Origin: Scatosoma sp045577595
GTDB lineage: Bacteria; Bacillota; Clostridia; Christensenellales; Borkfalkiaceae
Length of the DNA: 7,249 nt
Direction of reading: 5' to 3'
Assembly: GCA_045577595.1 (NCBI GenBank)
Contig: JAZNIR010000098.1
Span: 1-7,249 of the forward strand
The position numbers and the translations under genes were made by a program. The stretch's first letter is position 1, and the number at the start of each line of letters is the position of its first letter. The notes below the pieces were generated by a model that worked only from the letters and a program-made list of their open reading frames with translations, was not told the origin of the DNA and did not search any database. Below, piece by piece: positions 1-5,489 of the stretch.

Positions 1-377
1 TGATTGGCTCTTGCACCAACGGGCATTATAAAGATATTGAAGAAGCGGCGGAAATTTTGAAAGGGAAAAAGGTGGCAAAGCGGGTGCGCGCCATTATCAT
101 TCCCGCTACGCAAGACATTTATTTGAAAGCGATGGAAAACGGGCTTTTGAAAATCTTTATCGAGGCGGGTTGCGTCGTTTCGACGCCTACTTGCGGGCCT
201 TGTCTCGGCGGATATATGGGTATTTTGGCTGCGGGTGAACGCGCGGTGGCGACGACCAATCGGAATTTCGTCGGACGTATGGGGCACGTGGAAAGCGAAG
301 TGTATTTAGCATCGCCTGCCGTAGCGGCGGCAAGCGCGATTTTGGGCAGAATTGCAAGTCCTTTGGAGGTGTTGTGA
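1..377 (+). CDS. leuC: 3-isopropylmalate dehydratase large subunit LeuC, 3' part only
   Basis: This is the C-terminal 124 or so residues of the large subunit of isopropylmalate isomerase. With LeuD it interconverts 2-isopropylmalate and 3-isopropylmalate in leucine synthesis, in the cytoplasm. The frame is open from base 3 and the 5' part lies outside the window. Visible motifs are IGSCTNG (Cys codon at 12-14) and PTCGPCLGG (Cys codons at 192-194 and 201-203). These supply the three cysteine ligands of the [4Fe-4S] cluster in the aconitase family. The NRNFVGRMG segment and the SPAVAAASAILG tail are typical of the shorter LeuC/homoaconitase-like type. An internal ATG at 57 is not the start, because conserved sequence, including one cluster cysteine, precedes it. 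The TGA stop overlaps the leuD ATG by one base, indicating translational coupling. Confidence 0.97.
   Translation, partial: IGSCTNGHYKDIEEAAEILKGKKVAKRVRAIIIPATQDIYLKAMENGLLKIFIEAGCVVSTPTCGPCLGGYMGILAAGERAVATTNRNFVGRMGHVESEVYLASPAVAAASAILGRIASPLEVL
365..369 (+). promoter_or_regulatory. Ribosome binding site of leuD inside the end of leuC
   Basis: GGAGG lies within the last codons of leuC, 7 bases before the ATG at 377 and 4 before the GTG at 374. The spacing favours the ATG at 377 as the leuD start. Confidence 0.75.
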
Positions 378-871
378 TGAAATTTCAAGGTAAAGCGATT
401 AAATACGGCGACAACGTGGATACCGACGTAATTATTCCCGCGCGGTATTTGAATACGATTGATAAAAAAGAACTTGCGTCCCATTGTATGGAAGACATTG
501 ACAAGGATTTTAAAAACAAGGTGCAAGCGGGCGATATTATGGTGGCGGGCTTTAACTTCGGTTGCGGTTCGTCGCGCGAACACGCGCCGATTGCGATTAA
601 AGAAAGCGGAATTTCCGTCGTAATCGCCAAGAGTTTTGCGCGGATTTTCTACCGCAATTCCATCAATATCGGTTTGGCTATCGTCGAATGTGAAGAGGCG
701 GCGGAAGCGATTGAAAACGGCGATAAGGTGGTCGCCGATTTGGACGCGGGCGTGATTTACGACGAAACGACGGGTAAAACCTTTCAAACCCAACCCTTCA
801 CCGCGTTTATTCAAAACATTATCGAAAACGGCGGTTTGGTGGAAAGCATTAAAAAGGGCGCGGTGAAATAA
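377..871 (+). CDS. leuD: 3-isopropylmalate dehydratase small subunit LeuD
   Basis: This is the swivelling small subunit that pairs with LeuC to isomerise isopropylmalate. From the ATG at 377 it has 164 residues, the normal length of the short LeuD form seen in Clostridia and archaea. Key segments are YGDNVDTDVIIPARYLNT near the N-terminus and FGCGSSREHAPIAIKESG, the conserved active-site Ser-Arg loop. ARIFYRNSINIGL follows. The YLNT tetrapeptide sits at the position known in this family to influence substrate choice (isopropylmalate versus homoaconitate). With leuB next door, isopropylmalate is the obvious substrate. A GTG at 374 gives one extra residue, but the ATG has better spacing to the GGAGG at 365-369 and makes a standard TGATG overlap with leuC. 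It ends in TAA. Confidence 0.96.
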   Translation: MKFQGKAIKYGDNVDTDVIIPARYLNTIDKKELASHCMEDIDKDFKNKVQAGDIMVAGFNFGCGSSREHAPIAIKESGISVVIAKSFARIFYRNSINIGLAIVECEEAAEAIENGDKVVADLDAGVIYDETTGKTFQTQPFTAFIQNIIENGGLVESIKKGAVK

Positions 872-908
872 GCGCGTTTCCTTTGAACCGAGTATAGGAG
901 AGAGAAAT

Positions 909-1976
909 ATGAAAACGTATAAAATCGGATTACTTCGCGGGGACGGTATCGGACCGGAAATCGTAGACAGCGCGGTGCGCGTTTTGAAAGCGGTGGGAGA
1001 AAAGTTTGATATCCGTTTCGAATTTACCCCGTATCTTATCGGCGGGGCGGCGATTGATGCGTGCGGTGAACCGTTCCCCAAAGAAACGGTGGACGGGTGC
1101 TTGCAAAGCGACAGCGTGTTGCTCGGCGCGGTGGGCGGTCCCAAATGGGACAACCTTGCGGGGAATATGCGTCCTGAAAAGGCGCTACTCGGTATTCGCG
1201 CGGCGATGGGGTTGTTTACCAATTTGCGCCCTGCAAAGCTTTATCCCGCGTTGAAAGGGGAATGTCCTTTGCGTGCGGATATCGTGGAAAACGGCTTTGA
1301 TATTATGATTGTCCGCGAGCTTACGGGCGGGATTTATTTCGGCGAACGGGGATATCGCGACGGGAAATACGGCGAAGAAGCGTACGACACCGAAGCGTAT
1401 TCGCGTATGGAAATCGAAAGAATTGCGCGCGTGGCGTTTGAAACGGCGAGAAAGCGCCGTAAGAAATTGATTAGCATCGACAAGGCGAACGTGTTGGAAA
1501 CTTCCAGACTTTGGAGAAAAATCGTCCACGAAATCGCTGGCGAATATCCCGACGTGGAAGTGAGCGATATGTTGGTGGACAACGCCGCGATGCAACTCGT
1601 GCGGAACCCGTCGCAATTCGACGTGATTGTAACGAGCAATATGTTTGGGGATATTCTTTCGGACGAAGCGTCGCAAATTACGGGGTCGATTGGTATGTTG
1701 CCGAGCGCGTCGCTCTCGGATAACAAACGCGGTTTGTACGAGCCGATTCACGGTAGCGCGCCCGATATTGCGGGGCAAAATAAGGCGAACCCGATTGCTA
1801 CGATTTTGTCGGCGGCAATGATGTTGTTGTACGCATTCGACGAGGCGCAAGCAAGCGACGCGATTGTAACGGCGGTGGATAAAGTGTTGAATGCAGGGTT
1901 TAGAACTGCCGATTTGTCGAGAGAAAATCCGCTTACGACGGTGGAAATGACCGACAAAATTATCGAAAATTTGTAA
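909..1976 (+). CDS. leuB: 3-isopropylmalate dehydrogenase LeuB
   Basis: LeuB is the NAD-dependent oxidative decarboxylase that converts 3-isopropylmalate to the precursor of 2-oxoisocaproate, the third leucine-specific step. It is 355 residues, the usual full length. The N-terminus reads GDGIGPEI, followed by LLGAVGGPKWDN and GIRAAMGLFTNLRPAKL. ELTGGIYFG carries the catalytic Tyr143, DKANVLETSRLWR carries Lys192, and VDNAAMQL carries Asp224. SNMFGDILSDEAS carries the metal ligands Asp248 and Asp252. Arg97, Arg107 and Arg136 are the expected substrate-binding arginines. The EPIHGSAPDIAGQNKANP segment near residue 278 is the NAD-binding signature. The start is set by AGGAG at 896-900, 8 bases upstream. 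The gap to leuD is 37 bases with no terminator, so it should be cotranscribed with leuCD. Ends in TAA. Confidence 0.98.
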   Translation: MKTYKIGLLRGDGIGPEIVDSAVRVLKAVGEKFDIRFEFTPYLIGGAAIDACGEPFPKETVDGCLQSDSVLLGAVGGPKWDNLAGNMRPEKALLGIRAAMGLFTNLRPAKLYPALKGECPLRADIVENGFDIMIVRELTGGIYFGERGYRDGKYGEEAYDTEAYSRMEIERIARVAFETARKRRKKLISIDKANVLETSRLWRKIVHEIAGEYPDVEVSDMLVDNAAMQLVRNPSQFDVIVTSNMFGDILSDEASQITGSIGMLPSASLSDNKRGLYEPIHGSAPDIAGQNKANPIATILSAAMMLLYAFDEAQASDAIVTAVDKVLNAGFRTADLSRENPLTTVEMTDKIIENL

Positions 1977-1991
1977 CGCAAGGGGCGTTTT

Positions 1992-3173
1992 ATGATTGAA
2001 AATAAGTTGAAAAACGTATATGAAAAATTGCAGTTTGTCAGCGTGTTTATCGACGTTTTAAATAAACCGCTGTTTACTGCTTTTTCGGCGTATTGCGAAT
2101 CGGCGGGCGCGACGAAAAAAAGAGCGTACGCACGGTTTGTTTCCGTCGTGTACGAAAACGGCGGTTCGCTTACCGAGCTTGTGAAAAAGTTGGTGTTCGA
2201 AAACGAAAACGTGTACGTAAAGAGCGTGGCGCGCGGAGAGAAAATTTTATCTTGCGTGGAAAGCCAAGTGAAAAAAGAGCTGGCGCTGTTTTCCGAATTT
2301 GCATCGCTCAAAGCGGAAGATTTTGCAAAAGATATGGGCGCGGAATTGGAAGAATTGCCGAAATTTAATTCGTCGAGCGTGGATTTCGTCGGCGTGTATA
2401 AAAAGCGTATGCGGGAAATTCATAAGTACGGATACGGGATTTTTTCGGCAAACGGTATGTTTCGCGTATCCGACGATAAGGAAATCGAGCCGATTGTCAG
2501 CGCGGATAAAATCAGTTTGGACGATTTTATCGGTTACGAAGAAGAACGCGGAAAAGTGGTGGAAGGTACGCGCGCGTTCGTGGAAGGCAGAACGGCGCTG
2601 AACACCTTGCTTTGCGGGGACGCGGGCGCGGGAAAATCGTCGACGGTGAAAGCGGTGGCGAACGCCTTTTTCGACGAAGGGGTGCGCTTGATTGAGTTGC
2701 GGAAAGACCAACTGCGGTTTTTGCCGAACGTGATGGGAAAAATTAGCGGTAATCCTTTGAAATTTATTATCTTTATCGACGATTTATCGTTTAATCAAAA
2801 CGACGATAATTTCAGTATGTTAAAAGCCGCGTTGGAAGGCTCGGCGAGCGCGAAAGCGAAAAACGCCGTGATTTACGCGACGAGCAACCGTCGGCATATC
2901 GTAAAGGAAAGTTTTGGCGAACGGGACGGGGACGACGTGCATAGAAACGACACCTTGCAAGAAACCCTTTCGCTTTCCGAACGGTTTGGGCGGGTGGTGC
3001 TTTTCCAAAAACCGAATAAGGCGTTGTATTTGGAAATCGTCGTGAAGCTCGCAAAGAAAAAGGGCGTCGTGATGGACGAAAAAGAGCTTTGTTTGCAAGC
3101 GGAAGCGTTTGCTTTGCGAAAGGGAAACCGCTCGGCGCGGTGCGCGGAACAGTTTATAGAAAGTTTGTTGTAA
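1992..3173 (+). CDS. DUF815-family AAA+ ATPase of unknown function
   Basis: This 393-residue protein falls in the DUF815 (PF05673) group of AAA+-type ATPases, whose physiological role is not established to my knowledge. The first 170 or so residues are mostly charged and helical-looking, without a motif I recognise. The ATPase core follows. It has a Walker A, GDAGAGKSS, at residues 209-217 and a Walker B, FIIFIDDLSF, with Asp263 and Asp264. A sensor-1-like ATSNRRHIV carries Asn299, and LSERFG carries Arg331, a plausible arginine finger. The DVHRNDTLQETLSLSERFG stretch is characteristic of the family. There is no signal peptide or membrane segment, so it is probably cytoplasmic. The start is supported by AAGGGG at 1980-1985. 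It lies only 15 bases after leuB and so appears to be in the leu operon, though nothing in the protein suggests an amino-acid role. Ends in TAA. Confidence 0.88.
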   Translation: MIENKLKNVYEKLQFVSVFIDVLNKPLFTAFSAYCESAGATKKRAYARFVSVVYENGGSLTELVKKLVFENENVYVKSVARGEKILSCVESQVKKELALFSEFASLKAEDFAKDMGAELEELPKFNSSSVDFVGVYKKRMREIHKYGYGIFSANGMFRVSDDKEIEPIVSADKISLDDFIGYEEERGKVVEGTRAFVEGRTALNTLLCGDAGAGKSSTVKAVANAFFDEGVRLIELRKDQLRFLPNVMGKISGNPLKFIIFIDDLSFNQNDDNFSMLKAALEGSASAKAKNAVIYATSNRRHIVKESFGERDGDDVHRNDTLQETLSLSERFGRVVLFQKPNKALYLEIVVKLAKKKGVVMDEKELCLQAEAFALRKGNRSARCAEQFIESLL

Positions 3174-3191
3174 AAGGAAAAGGAACGGGGC

Positions 3192-3245
3192 ATGTATGCG
3201 GTGAAATGCAAAATAGACGCTCCGTATAGGTGGAAATATGCTTAG
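3192..3245 (+). CDS. Possible 17-residue ORF overlapping the ilvA start
   Basis: An ATG at 3192, preceded at 7 bases by AGGA (3181-3184), opens a 17-codon frame, MYAVKCKIDAPYRWKYA. It ends with TAG at 3243-3245, eight bases into ilvA. It could translationally couple ilvA to the upstream gene. It is not rich in Ile, Leu, Val or Thr codons, so it does not look like a classic attenuation leader. It could equally be chance; nothing but the ribosome-binding-like sequence and the overlap supports it. Confidence 0.2.
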   Translation: MYAVKCKIDAPYRWKYA

Positions 3246-4431
3246 GATTGACAACGTGTATAGAGCGAGTAACGCCTTGAAAGGGGTGATACGGAAAACG
3301 GACGTGATTTACGCGCCCAAGCTTTGTAAAGGCACCGATTTGTATTTGAAAACGGAAAATTTACAAGTAACCGGTTCGTTTAAGGTGCGTGGCGCGTATT
3401 ATAAAATGACCAAGCTAACGGACGAAGAAAAAGCGCGCGGGGTAATTGCTTGCTCGGCGGGTAATCACGCGCAAGGCGTGGCGCTTGCGGCGCAAAAGAA
3501 CGGCATTAAGGCTGTGATTTGTTTGCCGGACGGCGCGCCGATTTCCAAAGTGGAAGCGACGAAGAGTTACGGCGCGCAGGTGTGCCTTGTGGAAGGGGTG
3601 TACGACGACGCCTATCAAAAAGCGTTGCAACTGCGCGACGAAATGGGTTACACCTTTATTCACCCGTTCGACGACGAGGACGTGATTGCGGGACAAGGTA
3701 CGATTGGTTTGGAACTCGTCGACCAAATTGCCGATTTGGACGCGGTGCTCGTGCCTATCGGCGGGGGCGGTTTGATTTCGGGGGTTGCCTACACCGTAAA
3801 AACGATTAACCCGAAAGTGAAAGTGTACGGGGTGCAAGCTACGGGCGCGCCGTCTATGAAAAATTCGGTGGCGGACGGGCATATTGAAGAACTTTCCGCC
3901 GTGTCGACGATTGCCGACGGGATTGCCGTGAAAAAACCCGGGGAACTTACCTACGAGATTTGCAATAAGTACGTGGACGAAATCGTAACCGTAACGGACG
4001 ACGAAATTTCGGCGGCGATTTTGGCGCTTATGGAACAGCATAAGTTGGTTGCCGAAGGCGCGGGCGCGGTTGCCGTAGCGGCGGCTATGTTTAAAAAGGT
4101 GGATTTGCAAGGCAAAAAAGCGGTGTGCGTACTCTCGGGCGGGAATATCGACGTTACCATTTTATCGCGCGTGATTAAGCGGGGGCTGTTGATGTCGGGC
4201 AGAAGTTGTCAACTTATGATTGAACTGATGGACAAACCCGGACAACTGAAAAACGTGTCGCGGATTATCGCCGACCTTGGTGGGAACGTTACTTCCGTGC
4301 ATCACGAACGGGCAAACGAAGGCTCGGACGTAAACGGCTGTTATTTACGGCTTTTGTTGGAAACGAGAAATTTCGAGCATATCGAGCAAATTAAAAAGGC
4401 GCTTACCGATTTTGGGTTTAAGTTGCTATAA
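3238..4431 (+). CDS. ilvA: Threonine ammonia-lyase, medium form with one ACT domain
   Basis: This is a PLP-dependent threonine dehydratase converting L-threonine to 2-oxobutyrate and ammonia, the entry step to isoleucine; serine is usually also a substrate. It has 397 residues. The catalytic fold-type II domain covers roughly 1-315, with TGSFKVRGAY carrying the PLP lysine Lys49. SAGNHAQGVA follows, and the glycine loop IGGGGLISG (Gly175-Gly178) binds the cofactor phosphate. Residues from about 322 form one ACT domain (QLMIELMDKPGQL, then IIADLGGNV). This matches the single-ACT 'medium' form of about 400 residues, not the two-domain E. coli IlvA (about 514) or the TdcB form, which lacks a regulatory domain. 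The ACT domain implies allosteric control, but the ligand cannot be read from sequence. The start is set by AGGTGG at 3228-3233. Its place after leuCDB and before ridA favours a biosynthetic role. Ends in TAA. Confidence 0.95.
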   Translation: MLRIDNVYRASNALKGVIRKTDVIYAPKLCKGTDLYLKTENLQVTGSFKVRGAYYKMTKLTDEEKARGVIACSAGNHAQGVALAAQKNGIKAVICLPDGAPISKVEATKSYGAQVCLVEGVYDDAYQKALQLRDEMGYTFIHPFDDEDVIAGQGTIGLELVDQIADLDAVLVPIGGGGLISGVAYTVKTINPKVKVYGVQATGAPSMKNSVADGHIEELSAVSTIADGIAVKKPGELTYEICNKYVDEIVTVTDDEISAAILALMEQHKLVAEGAGAVAVAAAMFKKVDLQGKKAVCVLSGGNIDVTILSRVIKRGLLMSGRSCQLMIELMDKPGQLKNVSRIIADLGGNVTSVHHERANEGSDVNGCYLRLLLETRNFEHIEQIKKALTDFGFKLL

Positions 4432-4440
4432 AAATCAAAC

Positions 4441-4478
4441 GCCGACGCGGTGAAATGCAAACGGCGTTGGCTTATTGT
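4441..4478 (+). terminator. Weak hairpin after ilvA, possible partial terminator
   Basis: GCCGACGC (4441-4448) pairs with GCGTTGGC (4464-4471): eight pairs including one G-U, with a 15-base loop. An overlapping register pairs AACGCCG (4438-4444) with CGGCGTT (4462-4468). Only a broken T-run (TTATTGT) follows, so any termination would be partial and ridA could still be read from the operon. Confidence 0.35.
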
Positions 4479-4491
4479 AGGCGGGAAAATG

Positions 4492-4607
4492 CACGGCACG
4501 TGCCGTGATAAAGCCTGACGGCGTAAGGGCGCAAACTGCGTTTGCTTACGGGGGGGAAGAAAAATGCGGGGCTTTGCCCCTGCGCCCCACAAGGGACGAC
4601 GTCCCTT
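4492..4607. repeat. Cluster of four hairpins in the ilvA-ridA gap
   Basis: Four dyads lie in series. First is a perfect 16-base palindrome, CACGGCACGTGCCGTG, at 4492-4507. Second, CGTAA and GCAAAC (4522-4526 and 4531-4536) pair with GTTTGC and TTACG (4540-4550) around a TGC loop, with a four-base bulge. Third, GGGGC-TTT-GCCCC spans 4568-4580. Fourth, AAGGGAC-GAC-GTCCCTT spans 4591-4607. The GGGGCTTTGCCCC plus AAGGGAC pair resembles dispersed intergenic repeats I associate with gut Clostridia genomes, but I cannot confirm copy number here. No protein-coding signal is seen; a small open frame that starts at 4564 runs straight through the hairpins into ridA in another frame. Confidence 0.7.
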
Positions 4608-4646
4608 GACCCTTATCAAGATAATTAAAAAGGAGCGTATAAAATT

Positions 4647-5024
4647 ATGGAAATTAAAAAAGTGGCGACGGCAAACGCGCCTGCGGCGATTGGACCGTAT
4701 TCGCAAGCGATTATTTGTGGGGATATGGTGTTTACTTCGGGACAAATTCCTATCAATCCCGCAAGCGGGAACGTGGAAGCGGTTACCATTGAAGAACAAT
4801 CCAAACAAGTGATGGAAAATCTCGGCGCGGTGTTAAAGGCGGCGGGTAGTTCGTTTGAAAAAGCGGTGAAAACCACTTGCTTTTTGGCGGATATTGCCGA
4901 TTTTGCGGCGTTTAACGGCGTGTACGCGCAATATTTTACCACTTGCCCCGCGAGAAGTTGTGTGGCGGTGAAAGATTTGCCCAAAGGCGTGAAAGTGGAA
5001 GTGGAAGTTGTCGCGACGCTGTAA
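4647..5024 (+). CDS. ridA: RidA family reactive enamine/imine deaminase
   Basis: RidA (YjgF/YER057c/UK114 family) hydrolyses 2-aminoacrylate and 2-aminocrotonate, the reactive enamine/imine intermediates released by threonine/serine dehydratases, to the 2-oxo acid and ammonia. This prevents damage to PLP enzymes. It acts as a cytoplasmic trimer in studied members. It is 125 residues, the normal length. IGPYSQAI (residues 15-22) and SGQIPINP are family signatures. KTTCFLADIADFAAFNGVYAQYF precedes PARSCVAV, which carries Arg103, equivalent to the catalytic Arg105 of the E. coli enzyme; Glu118 in KVEVEVVA matches Glu120. These residues place it in the active RidA subgroup, though homologues without Arg exist. 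AAAAGGAG at 4628-4635 sets the start. Its position directly after ilvA fits clearance of the IlvA product. Ends in TAA and is followed by the terminator at 5218-5256. Confidence 0.95.
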   Translation: MEIKKVATANAPAAIGPYSQAIICGDMVFTSGQIPINPASGNVEAVTIEEQSKQVMENLGAVLKAAGSSFEKAVKTTCFLADIADFAAFNGVYAQYFTTCPARSCVAVKDLPKGVKVEVEVVATL

Positions 5025-5034
5025 GCGGTTTTAA

Positions 5035-5206
5035 GTAGGGGATTTCTCGTCGCTACGCGCACTCGAAATGACGGAAAGAGTAGGGGGGATTCTTCATCCT
5101 ACGGGTTCAGAATGACGAAGAAAAGGCGCGTTCGAAATGACGGTTTGTGAAACGGGTTTGGAACGGCGTTTAAGGGAATTCTTCCGCTATGCGTCGGAAT
5201 GACAAT
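5035..5206. repeat. Degenerate inverted-repeat units, three and a half copies
   Basis: Units of about 35-40 bases share the plan: G-rich lead, ATTYT arm, 13-18 base middle, complementary arm, GAC. Unit 1 is at 5035-5074, with arms ATTTC (5042-5046) and GAAAT (5065-5069). Unit 2 is at 5080-5119, with arms ATTCT (5089-5093) and AGAAT (5109-5113). A half unit with CGAAATGACGG is at 5133-5143. Unit 4 is at about 5172-5206, with arms ATTC (5178-5181) and GAAT (5197-5200). The arms differ between units yet stay complementary. The pattern resembles small dispersed intergenic repeats common in bacterial genomes. No gene is seen here. Confidence 0.65.
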
Positions 5207-5217
5207 AAGAGTAATCG

Positions 5218-5256
5218 ACACCGAGTTTGCGTGATAAGGCGCGCTCGGTGTTTTTT
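5218..5256 (+). terminator. Intrinsic terminator after ridA
   Basis: ACACCGAG (5218-5225) pairs perfectly with CTCGGTGT (5244-5251) around an 18-base loop, and a run of T (5251-5256) follows. This is the first strong terminator downstream of the leu-ilvA-ridA run and separates it from ppdK. Confidence 0.85.
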
Positions 5257-5352
5257 AAAAGATTTCAATAGGCGCTTTTTTGCCGTTTTACGGGGACAAA
5301 CGAAAAATTTTTATATTTTTAAGAAAAAATCGCAAAAACTCCCGTTAAAGAC

Positions 5353-5381
5353 TTGATATTTCTTGCGTTTTATATTAAAAT
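5353..5381 (+). promoter_or_regulatory. Sigma-A-type promoter of ppdK
   Basis: TTGATA (5353-5358) and TAAAAT (5376-5381) are separated by 17 bases, close to the TTGACA/TATAAT consensus. The A- and T-rich tract at about 5300-5335 just upstream could act as an UP element. Transcription would begin near 5388 and leave a leader of about 100 bases before the ppdK ATG. Confidence 0.65.
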
Positions 5382-5410
5382 AAATATTGGTAAAAAACGC
5401 GAATATTTTT

Positions 5411-5449
5411 CTTGCACCCTATAAAAAACGGGGCGCAAGCGTTTTTGCG
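5411..5449 (+). promoter_or_regulatory. ppdK leader with overlapping alternative hairpins
   Basis: Three pairings share bases and exclude each other. CTTGCACCC (5411-5419) pairs with GGGCGCAAG (5431-5439) with one A-C mismatch, and is followed by CGTTTTT. AAAAACG (5424-5430) pairs with CGTTTTT (5440-5446). CGCAA (5434-5438) pairs with TTGCG (5445-5449). The first has the shape of a weak terminator and the second would break it. This suggests, but does not show, a conformational control element; it does not match a riboswitch class I recognise. Confidence 0.35.
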
Positions 5450-5474
5450 GTTAAAATTAAAAAAATTAAAACTT

Positions 5475-5480
5475 GGAGGA
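5475..5480 (+). promoter_or_regulatory. Ribosome binding site of ppdK
   Basis: GGAGGA sits 9 bases before the ATG at 5490. It rules out the upstream TTG at 5412, which would add 26 low-complexity Lys/Leu-rich residues encoded by the hairpin leader. Confidence 0.88.
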
Positions 5481-5489
5481 TATATCACT

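Noticed and set aside
119..1222. A 367-codon open frame on the minus strand opposite leuC, leuD and leuB
   Set aside because: It runs antisense across three well-identified genes, has no recognisable motif and has low-complexity composition typical of a shadow frame.
4606..4646. A dedicated ridA promoter using TTGACC at 4606-4611
   Set aside because: No -10-like hexamer lies at 16-18 bases; the nearest (GATAAT at 4620) is far too close.
4564..4812. An 82-codon + strand frame through the hairpin cluster into ridA
   Set aside because: It reads through palindromic repeats, then overlaps ridA in another frame, and has no family resemblance.
5412..5489. A 26-residue N-terminal extension of PPDK from a TTG at 5412
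   Set aside because: GGAGGA at 5475-5480 fits the ATG at 5490, and the PPDK family begins at the KKYCYLF-like sequence. The extension is encoded by the structured leader.
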